A DNA stretch of 64,000 nucleotides. Origin: Symsagittifera roscoffensis. Its lineage: Eukaryota; Xenacoelomorpha; Acoela; Convolutidae. Position numbers and translations under genes: made by a program. Positions 11,887 through 24,477 of the stretch are shown here, piece after piece; the first letter of the stretch is position 1; each line of letters starts with the position of its first letter. Below the pieces are notes generated by a model. It saw nothing but the letters and a program-made list of their open reading frames with translations, ran no database searches and was not told where the DNA came from. The stretch spans positions 3,477,157 to 3,541,156 of the forward strand of contig NC_087070.1 of assembly GCF_963678635.1 (NCBI RefSeq), written 5' to 3'.

Positions 11887-14800
11887 ATAATAAAATAAGC
11901 AAACTGAAAAACAATTTTGTAGAAAGATGACAAGAAAAACAAAAAAAAATCAAACAAATTTTCTAAAAAAGTTTCTTTGTTTTTGGCAGTTTTTCATTCA
12001 AAAAAAGAGATAAATACTCAAACAAAACTAACGGTAATTGATTTAAAATAATTTTTTACGGCTTAAATTAAACTATTAGAAGCTTTTAGGCTATCAAAAT
12101 GAGCTAATATAAGCCTGCTCGCTCGGTTTACTCGCTCAAATTTCAACGAAAAATCAAAAACTTCAAACTTGTTTTTCTCGACCCTGGGAATTTTTTGATG
12201 TCGTTCAAATCACAACTAAAAAACTTTAATATGATATATCATTCATATCAGTCCTATGATTTTTTGTGGTAGTTGAATTTGCATAGAAAACAAAATGTTA
12301 TATATAAAAAAAGAAAATAAAACTGAGAAAAACCCGAACACAAAGTTGCTGCCTACTGTTCACTTGGTCAGTACAATAAAACTTAACCAAATAATTTCCC
12401 CTTGAATCAATTTTTTGTGGGCAAGAGATTGGTCACCTGGTTCCAAATTCCTACTGATCGAAGTTTGATATTTTTGATATCTGAGTAATTTTGATTCGAG
12501 CGACTAATAGAGGATCAAACAGAAAGCCTTCATGTTCTGTCTAAGGATATAAATTTTTTTATGAAGCAGCATATAGATAAAATAACATGAAGGAACACCA
12601 GCCTGAATTAAGCTCTGGCGCGTTGTTTTTTTTAGAATCTAGTTTGTCTCAGGCAAAAGGAAATCAAAAAAAATTTCCTATCGACTCTCAAAGTCCAGGA
12701 GTCTTCTTTCCTTGTCCAAAAAAAGCAATTTAAACTGATTTTTCGTTGGGCTCAATTATGTCGAAATTTTTGGTCTCTAGCAGTGGGATAGCGGCATAGT
12801 TTTCATAAGAAGCTCAAATCTAATTACTTAATTTTCAACTGCATCTAATTTATAGTGGTTTCTTTTGCTTTTTTTTGTCTGGTTCTAGAACAACAAGCCG
12901 ATGGGATTGCAAGCAAAAGGACTTCAGGTTGAAGTTTAAGCTTTTCGGAAATAAATCAAAGACACTAAAACCTATCTTTATAATGATTAAAAGGGGTATT
13001 TTCTGTTATGCCCTCTGAATGGTGAAAAACGAAAATTCGAGTTTTTTTGAGAGATTAAGATAAACCTTACTTAGAAATACAAAGTACAACTAATAAAATA
13101 AGGATAGCTGGTTACTGTGCAAATAGCGCTGAATGTTCCGACTATATTCTTAAGCAAATAGTGTCTTTTTTTCAATTTAGTGTCGTTTCTTCTGTGTGGG
13201 GTGATGAAACGATGTGAACAAAAACTAAAGTTCAGGCATATTCGTCAGCCATAGTAAATTATACAATTATAAAAACAATTTTTTTTTAAAAAAAATTTCG
13301 AGAAAAACACAAAAAAAACAATCAATTAAGTTTTTTGGTAGTTTTTTGATTTTTTAAGGTTATGATTTCGAAAAGGAGCTAAAAATCTCAAAAAACTAAT
13401 TTAAATGCAAAAAATTAAAACTTTACGACGTAAATTAGGCTGATAGAAGCTTTAAAGCTATTAAAATTAGCTGAGTTAAGCCTACTCGCTCGCTTTATTT
13501 GCTGAAAAATAAGCAAAAAACAATATTTTCAAATCTGCTTTCTTGACCCCAGAAACTTTTTTATGTCGTTCATATCACGACTGAAAGCTTTAATATGATA
13601 TATCGTTTATATCAATCCGATGATCGTTTGTGGTAGCTGATTTTGCGTGAAAAACACAAAAAAAGGTTTTAAGAAAAAAAACGAAAACAAACCCGAAAAC
13701 AAAGTTCCTCCCTACTTTTCAAAAGGTCAGAAAAAAATATTCAAGCAAATAGTCAACCTTTTTAACAATTTTTTTATGGGAAGTTAACGTGGTCCCGAAT
13801 TTGTAGTGGTCGATTTTCAATTTTTTGATAGCTGGGTAATTTTGGTTCGAGCGACTAGCAGAGGATCAACCAGAAAGCCTTGATAGGTCTGTCTAATAAT
13901 AAAACTTTAGTATAAAACAGCATACAGATAAAATAGCATAAATGAAGATCTTATTTAGGCTTTGGCGAGTTGTTTAGGCTTTGGCGAGTTGTTTTCCTTT
14001 CAATGTAATATCAAGGCAAAAGGAAATTCAAAAAAACTGCTATCGAGTCTCAAATCCCAGCAAGCCTCTTTCTTTATCCATAAACACAGAAAAAAACATG
14101 CTTAACTTATTTTTCATTGAGTTCAATTATGTCGAAAGTTCTGGTCGCTAACAGTGTGATAGCGGCATAGTTTCCGTTAGAAGCTGAAATCTTATTAGTT
14201 AATTTTCATTTACATCTCATTTAAAGCGGTTTCTTTTGCTAATACATCTGGGTCTAGAACAACAGGCCAATGGGGTTGCAAGCCAAAAGGACTTCAGGTT
14301 GGAGTTTAGGCTTTTCGCAAAGTAAATTAAAGACACTAAAATTTGTCATTATTAAGATCAAAGGGGTGTTTTCTTTTTTGCACCCTGAATGATACAAAAT
14401 GAAAATTCAAGTTTTTTTTCGACAAAATTTGATTATTTTTACTTAGAAATACAAAATACAACTAATAAATTAAGGATAGCTGGTTATTGTAAATTTTGCG
14501 CTTTGTGTTCCGTCCATTGGCGTAAAAAAATAGTGTCGTTTTTTTTCAAATTAGTGTTGTAGTTTCTGTGTGGGGTGATAAAAGGATGTGAACAAAAAAA
14601 CTAAAGCTTAGGATCATTCGACAACCATAGTAAAAAACCAAATTTAAAACCAATTTTTGTAGAAAAATGACTAGAAAAGCAAAAAAAAACAATCAAACAA
14701 GTTGTCAAACACTTCTACAATTTTTTGGCAAATTTTTGATTTTTTGAAGTTTGTGACTTTAAAAACGAGCTTGAAAAAACTTAAGAAAACTAAATTTATT

Positions 14801-15440
14801 CGAGTAAAATTAAAACTTTTTGGTGTAAATTAAACTAAAAAAAGCTTTTAAGCTATTAAAATTAGCTAACTTAAGACTGCTCGCCCGCTTTATTTGCTCA
14901 AAATTAAACGAAAATAAAAAATTCTAAATCTGCTTTTCTCGAACTTGGAAAATTTTTTTAAGTAGTTCACATAACGACTGAAAATTTTAAAAAGAAATAC
15001 CATTAAAATCAGTTCGATGATTGTTTGTGATAGATGATTTTGCGTGGAAAACAAAAAAATTATTCAAAAAAGAAGAAAAATAAACTAATACAAACCCGAT
15101 TACAAAATTCCTCCCTATTTCAGAGGGTCAGAACAAAAATATTTAAGCAAATAACCTTCGCATGAATCAATTTTTTCATTGGAAGAGATAGTTCACATGG
15201 TCCCAAAATCGTATTGGTCGAATTTCGATATTGTTGATGGCTTTGTTAATTTGGTTCGAGCGACTTGCAGAGTATCAATCAGAAAGCCTTCGTGGGTCTG
15301 TCTGAGAATATACCTTTTGTATAAAACAGCATACAGATAAAATAGCATAAAGGAACACCAGCCTTAATTAAGATTTGGCGCGTTGTTTTCTTAGAATCTA
15401 GTTTATCTTAGGCAAAAGGAAATTGATAAACTTCTTATCG
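11887..15440 (+). repeat. 1.37-kb tandem repeat, about 2.6 copies
   Basis: Copies start near 11887, 13246 and 14624; the third is cut off near 15440. Matching landmarks recur at this spacing: GGATAGCTGGTTACTG at 13106 and 14475, AGAACAACAAGCC/AGAACAACAGGCC at 12888 and 14257, and GGCGCGTTGTTTT at 12617 and 15378 (variant near 13965). Copies differ by many substitutions and small indels, so the array is old. It has no open frame of note. The unit begins in sequence derived from family A. Confidence 0.85.
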
Positions 15441-15518
15441 GTCTTTTTTCTTTTTCTTGTTTGGGTTGGGGGGTTTGGTTATAATTAAAAAGACCCTTGT
15501 GTTAGTTTTGTAAAATTT

Positions 15519-15720
15519 AAAACGTAGCCAACAGACAGCTGGAAAAGAGTCAATGAACGCAAGTAAACCGAAAAAAATACTGACTTGTTTTTTTGAAAAA
15601 ATCTCAACTATCGATTTTCTGGAATAATGTAAGTCTGACACTTATTTGATAAATTTTCCAAAAAAAAATCGTCACTACCTATATAAGAGTCTGAAATACG
15701 TTTGTTCGCCAACTCATAAC
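15519..15720 (+). repeat. Family F dispersed repeat, copy 1
   Basis: It shares AGCCAACAGACAGCTGGAAA, a CAATGAAC-AAGTAAAC block and CTATATAAGAGTCTGA with 20310-20990. Function and class are unknown. Confidence 0.55.
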
Positions 15721-15837
15721 AAGTTTAGTCATATGACAAGTTTAATATTATAATTGTTATTTGGGCACTACTATGATAGACTGGTCCCTAAAAAAGCAAC
15801 TGCCAGAAGAACCGCGCTATTTCTCAATCTTACAGAC

Positions 15838-15970
15838 CTGTGCAAACTGTGACTTGTGTGGTTGAAGTGCTCGTTAGGTTAGCCGAACAGAGGTCCTTCA
15901 CAGACGAAAATGTGAGATTGTAACTGGTCCCAGAGGCCGCCAATGTGATCGACATGTCCGAATCGATTTC
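15838..15970 (-). CDS. FN3 gene exon 12 (domain 6, C-terminal half)
   Basis: 133 nt, phase 0 to phase 1, acceptor attttag, donor gtctgt. It encodes MSITLAASGTSYNLTFSSV, then the loop Cys in KDLCSAN and the terminal VTVCT. It joins exon 11 in frame across a 554-bp intron. Confidence 0.88.
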
Positions 15971-16023
15971 CTAAAATTACAACTTTCAAATTTTTCTTGA
16001 ACCAAAACTATTCGACACGAGTT

Positions 16024-16077
16024 AAGAGGCAGTCAGAACATTCAGCGATTTGCCCTGATATACAAGCAGTCTTGTCA
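16024..16077 (-). mobile_element. Family A left-end fragment
   Basis: A 50-bp reverse-oriented terminal piece: CAGAACATTCAGCGATTTGC through CAAGCAGTCTTGT. The hairpin stem is damaged. Confidence 0.65.
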
Positions 16078-16524
16078 TATTTACCACCCCTCCCACCTTT
16101 GAATTACTTTTTTAAAACCTAGATTAATTTTGTCACGATGTAATGAAAATTTGCGCGAGGAACGAGCTAGCTATTCTGAACACAATTTTTGTCTCATATA
16201 TTACAGCAAAAATTTACGCATTCAGCCTTTACAGCAATAACACGGAAAAATTGTTCTACGTATGTTTTGTGGTGGCGGTGGTAGGAGGTGAAATTTCAGG
16301 TCGGGGGGGGGGGCGAAATGTCGCTTTTTCTCAATTCTACCAGGTGTCGCTTTCGAGGAACTGTCGCCTCGCTCTAATGACCGAATGCGCAGAAATGTTC
16401 TCAGCCAATCAGATTTCATTATTCAAATCAGTCTGTTTTGTACAGTTTAAAGGTTATCGAGTGGTTGAGAGTTTTCCCGAATGAGAATACCCCCCCCCCC
16501 CCCCCATTATGGCCTTTGTTTTAC

Positions 16525-16715
16525 CTGGGGGTTGACGTCCACAGTCACTGTAGCACTACCGACATCCACCCCATTAACATGAGTGAGTTTGTACATGTCA
16601 ATTGCTCCTTCTATGACAGTCACGCTGTTGCTGGAGGCATTCACGACTACCACATTGTTAGTTGTCGCATTCACTGGTGTAACTTCGGTAGCCGTGAAAT
16701 TGGGCGCTGCCGGAA
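16525..16715 (-). CDS. FN3 gene exon 11 (domain 6, N-terminal half)
   Basis: 191 nt, phase 1 to phase 0, acceptor atttcag, donor gtaaaa. It encodes VPAAPNFTATEVTPV through TVTVDVNPQ, the A to D strands of domain 6. The opposite-strand open frames at this place are shadows. Confidence 0.88.
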
Positions 16716-16814
16716 CTGAAATACACAGAGTCACCTTTCGCCGTAATCCGACAACTCGCAACACAATACAACTCGCATTAAAAGACAACTAGCAATATAT
16801 ACATACTCACCAGT

Positions 16815-17074
16815 GGAATTAGGGCGGGTGGATAGTTTGTGTGGGTAGGGGCAAAAGGTCCCCCCTTTGTACAATTTTGAGATATCTTGTTTGGCTGGCT
16901 AACACTAAAACGTTCTAGAGGCGCCAATATATACAAGGTTTCGGGGAGCGCGCGCCAAAATAAGCAATTTTTGGTCAAAGTTTTTCAAAAAATTACTTAA
17001 AAACACCGTTTTAGGCCTGTTTTTTCAAGTGCTTTGGGAGAGCTCGGAAAATCAATTTAATCAACCTAAAACAA
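16815..17074 (-). mobile_element. Family B MITE half, reverse arm of an inverted pair
   Basis: A reverse copy of the family's interior: AAGGTCCCCCCTTTGTAC, GGCGCCAATATATAC, GGGGAGCGCGCGCC and GAGAGCTCGGAAAATCAATTT. It abuts the forward arm, so the pair forms a large palindrome. Confidence 0.75.
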
Positions 17075-17432
17075 ATTAGCTAAATTATTTTTTATAGGTT
17101 GACCAAATTGATTTTCGGGCTTTTCCCAAATTACTATAAAAAACCTATATTGACCAAATTTTCTGCGCCGCAGGCAATTTTTTTATTAAAAAAAACAGGC
17201 CAAAAAGTGCAGTTTTAGGTTTTTTTAGGAAAATGTTCACCAGAAAGTCGGGTTTTTTCGGCGCGCACTCCCTCAAAATTTGTATAGATTGCCGCCAAAG
17301 GCGCCTTTAGAAAAAATTTGGTTTACTCAGCCAAAAAAGAACAAAGGGAAACCCTTTGGGTCAGCAGAGAGTCGAATCCCTGAGGGGAGCGTTCGCCCCC
17401 CCCCCCCCCCCCCCCCTCTAAACCCGCTACTG
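17075..17432 (+). mobile_element. Family B MITE half, forward arm of an inverted pair
   Basis: The forward copy holds GACCAAATTGATTTTCGGGC, TCTGCGCCGCAGGC, CCGCCAAAGGCGCC, GAGTCGAATCCCTGAGGGG and a long C-tract, and ends CTAAACCCGCTACTG, a decayed form of the terminal CTAAATCCGCCCCTG. Confidence 0.8.
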
Positions 17433-18300
17433 ATAACACTATATCTTTTTCCTTTCTTACCAAAACAGTACAGGAAAGAGTTAACAGAGAACGGGGTATT
17501 ATCGAGTTCTAAATTGAAATTTTCAGGCATTCCGAATCGAGTATTTTGCTTAATATTTCTAAGCAAACTTTCAAAAGTAAGATTCAATCCTAAGTTAGTA
17601 ATTTTATGCTTGACCTCAAACAGCGCATGCATTTAAAATACTTATTTAGAAAAAAAATCCACTTCATATTGAATTGACTTTGACGCTTCTTTTGCTCCGA
17701 TTTTCGAAGAAAGCGACCAGAAATTTGTCTCGAGGTGGGTTTTATCTCAAGAGAAATTTTGATGTTTTACCTAGCATATTTTGCCGGATTTTTTCTTTTA
17801 TCAGCCAAAATGTTTTGTTGTCATGAGCGCAAATTTTCAAAGATACGTAAAATTTTTCGTAACACAATCATTTCATAGCAATTACATAACATAACTATTG
17901 TTGGTAAAGTTATGGTGGCTTAAAAATTTGGGTCAATTAACACGCGATATAATTCATGCTATCAAGCGTAAGCGGCAATTTAATCCTGCTTTGAATCATG
18001 TTTTTTTTCTATACAAGACCTTGCTAGATACAAAATATGTCATTTTGTACTTTATAAAGCGTATGGGGGGATAAATTTTTAGGGTGAGTAGACGCTCACT
18101 GCTCCAGGGATTCGACCCCCTGCCGACCCAAAGTATTCCTCCTATGTACTATTTTTGACTGACTGACCCTAAAGTTTTTATATAGGCACCAGTATACAAA
18201 AATTTTGAATGGGGAGTGCGGATCAAATAAATGCAATTTTTCCGTTGACATTTTCTAAAAAGTACTAATAAACCGCCTTTGTGGCCTGCTTTATTTTCAC
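17433..18300. repeat. Intron sequence with family A and B fragments
   Basis: 17900-18075 is a reverse internal fragment of family A (AACACGCGATATAATTC, CAAGCGTAAGCGG, ACTTTATAAAGCGTATGG). 18079-18260 is a reverse fragment of family B (GGGATTCGACCCCCTGCCGA, GGGGAGTGCGGATCAA). No gene is seen. Confidence 0.6.
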
Positions 18301-18356
18301 AATTTTATCATTTTTTTTCGAATCTAACACAACTCGATGATTTATACCTCAGTCAA

Positions 18357-18395
18357 ACCATTGAGGGCTTCGCCCTGATACGAGCAATTTGTTTA
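18357..18395 (-). mobile_element. Family A hairpin-end fragment
   Basis: The reverse left end only: GAGGGCTTCGCCCTGATACG, with an otherwise intact hairpin. Confidence 0.6.
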
Positions 18396-18999
18396 ACCAT
18401 ATTAGTTTTCAAAAAATCTATTTTTCCGTTGAAGATATTTATAGCTAAAGAAAAGTTAAACTTGGATAGCATTACAATGAATATCATCAATGTTGGATTG
18501 TTAAGGTAACTAATTTTCGGAAAATTGATCTGAAACTCGAAATTTTCAGACCCCCAACGAGTTTTCTTTGAGGTGGCCGAAATTTAAAAAAATACATTCT
18601 ACAGCATGCTTTTCTCCCTTCACTTCTTGAAGTGTTCGGAGCAAAAATGAGAACAAAAAAAATCAAGAAAACAACTTCAAAAGCTAGAAAAAAAGCGTTC
18701 TGTTTGCCTATTAGGTCTTTTTTCACTCTTTTTGATGAAAGAAAAAGTGCAATTTATCTTTAACGACAATGATCCAGCAATTTTTCTACAATTTTGCTAT
18801 CTAAGTCTGTGGTGTGATGAGAAACTTTTAACAAAAGCATGAAACTTAGACTTATTATATAGTATGTTAATAATGGTAAATTACTGATATTTTTTTGAAC
18901 CGTTTTTTCTCCTGTTGTCAAAAACTAAATATACAAATTGAAAGAAATTTTTTTTTAAACACAGAGACGGAGCGGAGCTTTGCTCGATTCGCAATTAAA

Positions 19000-19527
19000 C
19001 AAGACTGCTCGTATCAGGGCGAAGCCCTGAATGTTCCGACTGCCTTTTAAGGTTTATGGAGCAGTAAAAACACACAAAAAAATGATTTTAATAAAATAAA
19101 AGGATTTTTTTTTCTAAAATTTGAATTTTTTTTTGAAATTATCCCCCACACGCCATATAAAGTGCAAAAGGATAGTTTTCGCTCCTTGTAACAAATCAAT
19201 TATGGCAAGTCAGCTTCTTTCAACCAAACTGGGATAATTTCTAAGACGGATTAAATCTCCGCTTACGCATTAATAGCGCGAAATATATCGCGCGTTAATT
19301 GTCCCAAATTGGTCAGAATGGCAATCTTTAAACCCCCATAACTTTACAAAAAATGATCACAGGTAAAATATCTTTTCAAATTTAAGCTCAGGACAACAAT
19401 ACCTTTTGAATGATATAAGAAAATTCCGCCAAAAATGGCTAGTTAAAAAGTCGAAACTTGTCTGAAGAAAAAAAAACCCACCCCGAGCACAAATATTCCG
19501 TTACTTTCGTATCGAAAGTCGGAACAA
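19000..19527 (+). mobile_element. Family A repeat (complete)
   Basis: 528 bp, the cleanest single copy. The left end CAAGACTGCTCGTATCAGGG has an intact hairpin TCAGGGC-GAA-GCCCTGA. The right end CTTTCGTATCGAAAGTCGGA has hairpin CTTTCG-TAT-CGAAAG. ACAAG occurs on both sides (18999-19003 and 19525-19530 region), possibly a target duplication or part of the end. Confidence 0.9.
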
Positions 19528-19943
19528 CAAGTGTTGAATTGAAACGGCGAAACTCAAGAACTATCAAAGACGTTTTCGAACGTTGTACCTGTTGAAAAAA
19601 CGACAAGAAAAACAAAAAGAAGTAGGCTAGCATCTTATCGATCGCATAAATGATGTCGGAAATTTGTAGGAATCAAATTTCAAGGTAAATAAGCCGACTG
19701 AAATAAAGTCAACAGAGGAAAATCAACCAAAAGGCCAGAAAATTTTTTTGGAGCAAAATAAATGTACTGCCCAATTGGTGATCCCTCCAGCATTTTATGG
19801 GGTAAATGTAATGTGGGTTCCGTGTTAAAACATTCAGCCAATCTGGATAGAGCATTTATTCAATGCATGCCCACTGCCACTATATTCATACGTTACAAGT
19901 TTTTTGGTATGTTTCGAAGCCCTGAGAAGCAATAAAGACTTAC

Positions 19944-20099
19944 GTGTGCAAACTGTAACTTGGGCGTAATTTTTAAGTTCGTCAGTGTCCGAAACACCGC
20001 ACTCGGTGAGGCTGGACACTTCAACACCCACGCCCAGTGTGTAGGAAGAGCCAGCTGTCAAACCAGTGAAACTCACGTTAACGTCAGCGGGATCTTGAC
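19944..20099 (-). CDS. FN3 gene exon 10 (domain 5, C-terminal half)
   Basis: 156 nt, phase 1 to phase 1, acceptor attcacag, donor gtaagt (perfect consensus). It encodes FTGLTAGSSYTLGVGVEV, a loop Cys (LTECGVS) and the terminal VTVCT. Confidence 0.92.
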
Positions 20100-20309
20100 C
20101 TGTGAATCAGAATGAGTTTTCAACAAATGAGTTGAGTGAGTTTTTTATATAGACACCCATTTCGTCTCTCGTGTGGCTTGTAATTTTTTTTCGATGTTTT
20201 TGAACACTCAGTTTTGGTTGGTTCATTTAAAATTTCAGTTTATCAACCTTCTATCATTCGTGACGCCACCAATAAAACCAACTTAAATCCTCTTTTATTG
20301 AAAATAAAC

Positions 20310-20990
20310 ATAGCCAACAGACAGTTGGAAATGATTCAATGAACAAAAGTAAACAGACAAAAAAGCTGATTGGTTGAGAAAACTGGGTGAATAACTTAAT
20401 ATTCTACATAATTGCTTCTACATAAGTGACGCAAGCCAATTATGACGCATTAGCAGTACCAGTCATTTAAAAAAATAGAAATTTACTAACTAACATTCCT
20501 CAATTTATAGAGCGGACGCAATTTAACTAGTATACGAAAAAAGTTCATTAAGACATCCGACCCTGCCCAGGTTCGAACCCTCTTGTTTTGCTGCGGGTCT
20601 CCTGCCCTACTTCTACGCTACAGATCCATTATACCTTGAAGCTGGAAGTGCAATTTGTAATATAATAATCCGTGTTAATATCCTTAATATTGGCTGTACA
20701 TAATAACTTGTTATTGATCAAAAAGAATCCTTTCAAAATGAACACTTTTTGTCGCAATATTCGCGTTGCAACAATATTTGCGACTTAGCTTCGGAAAAAA
20801 AAGAATTGGTGCTATAAAACAAGTTTAGCTTGTGTAAATAAAGAAATTGAACTGAAACTAAAGAGAAATCAAAAATCAAAAGCGAAAAACAAATTTGAAC
20901 CTGAACAAATTTTAAGACTTTCTTGGAAAAAAAAATATCGCGACCTATATGAAGTCTGATCTACGTTCATCGACTCTTAAAAACTCAACT
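20310..20990 (+). repeat. Family F dispersed repeat, copy 2
   Basis: It opens with CATAGCCAACAGACAGTTGG and ends near CCTATATGAAGTCTGATCTA, both matched at 15519-15720. A tRNA-like segment lies inside it, so it may be a SINE or contain one. Confidence 0.5.
20558..20630 (-). ncRNA. tRNA-like pol III promoter remnant (SINE head or tRNA pseudogene)
   Basis: On the minus strand an A-box-like TAGCGTAGAAGTAGG is followed about 30 nt later by a B box GGTTCGAACC within a plausible T arm. The 5' and 3' acceptor strands do not pair, so this is not a functional tRNA. It may be the head of a tRNA-derived SINE. Confidence 0.35.
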
Positions 20991-23531
20991 ACGCATTTTC
21001 GCTATAACTAACGCTACACAAAGTGGGACCAAGAAGTTAACAAAATGTAGGTAGCCTAAGGAAACAAAACGAACAACGAACGGTAGGCAGACAAATCTGT
21101 TTTTTTTTTCGTTATACCAGCCCTAAATAATAAAGAAAGAAAATGAAAAGAATGAAAGCGAATCACACGGCGTTTAAAATAGTCCAAATTTACGAAATTT
21201 ATGAGACAGAAAGCCAGTTTGAGGTTGAATTAGGTCAAACTGCTACATTTTGAACAGTCACATAATAATATATTGCCTTCCCTAGCATATCAATTCAATT
21301 TTAGTTTTTGATCTTCGTCATTAATGGGGGTGGAAGAATAACCCATAAAATTATCTCTTTTAACTATTTGGAATATACTCGAGCAAAATATATAATCGTG
21401 GATAATCAGCGGACAATTGCCGGATAAAGCCAGTTTTTGAAAACTGTGTATAAATTTCAGAATCACTAGGGTTGATGGGGCTTGTGGCTATTCTTGAAGG
21501 GCAGCCAATTTTCCGTAGTCAACAAAGTAGCCTAATAACTGGACTTCAAGAGATAACCTGAGTGTATCGATAAAATTAATTGAAAAGCATGCTCCGTTCG
21601 CATTTCGCCACAGTTTAAAAACTAGTTTCGAAGTCGGTCAAAAAATTTTCAAGAAAAAATGAGAAGGAGGTTCCGATTACATTTCTGCCCCAGTTTTGAT
21701 ATTCGTAGGTTTTCTGATTTCCGGTTTTCTCGTCAATGTGGCCCATTAAACGGAACTTTCAGGCCTGCAAATACGCGAAAGATAGTAGGTAATTGCTCGA
21801 AGTGTCTTGGTTCCATTTTAAATGCTCTTTTAAGCAAACTTATGTCTTTTTGCAAATAAATTTTAAGGTTTTTTTCACTCATCCCGCCACCATTGAAATG
21901 GGGAGGAACTCTGTTTTCGGGTGTGTTATAGTTTTTGTCTTTTTGACGCAAAATCAGCTTCCACGAACAGTCAGAGGAATAGGTCCAGTAACATATCATA
22001 TTGAAGCCATTTCAATCGTGATTCAAACGATATAAAAACAATTTCAAAAGGTAATCCTGTTGTCGAGAAAAACGGGTCTGAGATTTTCGAGATTTAGTCT
22101 AATTTCGAGCGAGTAACGCAATCAGGTAGCGTTGGTTATATGACAAATGGTCCTTTCGGTTAAAAAAAACTACGTTTTATGAAAAAAAAATAAACTAGTA
22201 TTAATGATTAATGCCTTGACAAAAAATTTATTTAAAAAATTGAAAAATTGTGCGAAAATTAGAAAAAAAAATTGTTGAAAATTTTTTCAATTTTTTGTTT
22301 GTTTTTAATTTTTTGAAGACAAATGTTGTCAGATCATTTGCCTTCAAGGACAAATGTTGCCGTATCTGTCTATTTCACTACATTTCTCGCGTTAGTATAT
22401 TTTTACATTACATTGCGCACAAAAAAAACTACTCTAAATTGAAAAAAAAAATGTTTTTTTTTTGTTTTTTTTTCTAAATGAATGTGGTCGGAACATTCTG
22501 TGGTACTTGCACAGCAACGGGCTATTCTTTTCCCTAAGACATCCAATGGCTTTTTTCCCTAAAACATCGAGATTTCCCTTTCTTGTATTTTTAAGCCTTG
22601 CAGGTTGTTGTTTATTTCATTCTTCGAGTAGCGATAGTCGCTTTTTTTCTTGATAAAATTTCAGTTTTCTTGCGAAATTTGTTCAGAGTTGTATACCTTT
22701 CGATTGGAAGACAGAGCTGCTTCCAAAAAGTTCTTGAGCGTTTTTTCTTTCACGCAGTAAAGAACGTGAGTTAGTTTAATAAAAGTGCTTAAACGAGATG
22801 AGCAGCTGAGTTTTTCAGCGCAAATGAAAACTTCAAAAAAGCTTGCTCTTAGGTTTGATAAAAAAATACGCTGAAAGTTAATTTTTTCCAGGGGCGGATT
22901 TAGAGGGAAGGTCGGACGCCCTCTCACAAAAACTTTATGTTTTGGTCAAAATTTTTCATAAAATGCCTAAAAAAGCGTTTTTGGCCTGTTCTTAGAAAAA
23001 AGTCGACAAAATTTTGAAAATTTTTTCTTTTGTTTTTTATATTTTACATCGCTTCATCCCGTATTTAGCCGTAATAAGACGTCATGTAAAACAAATGTGA
23101 AAATCGATTCTTTGAAAAGAGGGGAAAACAGAAAAGAACCATTATTTCCATGCACGTCTCAATTTTTAACACTTAAATTTGATAATATCAGCCTAGCCTT
23201 CATATTTAGTCAATATTTCATTTGCTGAAAATTTGTCCACACCATTTCAAGGGCAATCAGAACATTGAAGGCGTCGCCCTGATACAAGCAGTCTTGTTTA
23301 TTATATAACTTATGATTATTTTTGCTACAAACGTGTGTCTTTCTCCGTATTTTACTCGAGCTCAATCCTAGAATTGGCTTATGTTTTACAAGCCCTTCCC
23401 GCTATAGCGATCAATGGCTTCATACTTTTTGAAATTTATTATTTGTAGTAAGTTTAAAAAAAACAATTGATGCCTTTTGGCGGGCGCAGTTTTTAATTTC
23501 TCCCAATTTTAGGCCGTGAAACAAAAGGTAC
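20991..23531. other. Intron 9, with family A and B fragments
   Basis: No gene recognised. 22888-23015 is a reverse end of family B (CAGGGGCGGATTTAGAGGG, GTTTTTGGCCTGTTCTTAG). 23245-23302 is a reverse family A left end (CAGAACATTGAAGGCGTCGC through GCAGTCTTGTTT). The open frames at 21659-22653 are AT-rich chance frames. Confidence 0.45.
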
Positions 23532-23681
23532 CTGTCAAATTAGTCGTTGAGTCCACTGGGGAGACTCCGGCACCCCAGGTATCGAAGCCACCGCTAGCAA
23601 CCGTAACTGACTCTATGATGACTTTGTCCTCGAAATATGCTGAAGCCACCGAATGAACAGTCACTACAGGTGTGTCCGGCA
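23532..23681 (-). CDS. FN3 gene exon 9 (domain 5, N-terminal half)
   Basis: 150 nt, phase 1 to phase 1, acceptor cgttttag, donor gtacct. It encodes PDTPVVTVHSVAS through STTNLT, the A to D strands of domain 5, and has no in-frame ATG. Its last base combines with GT of exon 10 to give Gly, so the internal intron of this domain is phase 1. Confidence 0.83.
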
Positions 23682-24065
23682 CTAAAACGACATAAAATTG
23701 CTGTGAATCACTACATAAACCCCCACACTAAAAATTGATTGAAAAAACTAACTTACTAGCCCGGTAGTCCGGTAAAATACCCACTTAAATCTAATCCTCC
23801 TCACCCCCCCCCCCCTCCCGCCCCCTGAAAATGTGGGTCTACAAAGAACAATATCACCTACGCTCGATTATTTTCCATATATTCGCTCAGGGCTCAAATT
23901 TGCGTGGGGGGAGGGGGGGGGGGGTAAGAAAAAAGATAAAATGTAGGTATCAAGAGCGGTGCTGTCTGAAAGACATCCGAGCAGCCAGATAGTTTTCAGC
24001 TATTCAAAACTTCGATTACTTAAGTAAAATTGACATAATTGCAAATAGCTGCATGCAATTCGAAC

Positions 24066-24477
24066 ACGACTGCTGGTATCAGGCGAAGCCCTGAATGTTC
24101 CGACTGCCTTTTAAGGCCTATGGAGCATTAAAAACGTAAAAAAATGTTTTAAAAAATAGACCAAATTTGATGCCAGAAATCAAGAAGAAAAGATGTCTAG
24201 GACGGATTAAATCTCCGCTTACACGTTAATAGCCCGAAATATATCGCGCGTTGATTGTCCCGAGTTGGCAAAATGGTAACCTTTAAACCTCCATAACTTT
24301 AAGAAAAATGATCACAAGTGAAATATTTTTTCAATTTTAGGCTCAAGACAACAATACTTTTGGAAAAATATTTTTAAAATTCCGTCAAGAATGACTAGTT
24401 AAAAAGTCGAACTTTGTTTGAAGAAAAAACCACCCAAGCACGAATATTCAGCTACTTTCGTTACGAAAGTCGGAAAA
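24066..24477 (+). mobile_element. Family A repeat, internally shortened
   Basis: Left end ACTGCTGGTATCAGGCGAAG (one stem base lost) and right end TTTCGTTACGAAAGTCGGAA. The central part is deleted, leaving about 412 bp. Confidence 0.8.

Noticed and set aside
19000-19527. Family A as a canonical Helitron
   Set aside because: There is a hairpin near each end, but no TC start, no CTRR end and no consistent A-T insertion site could be shown.
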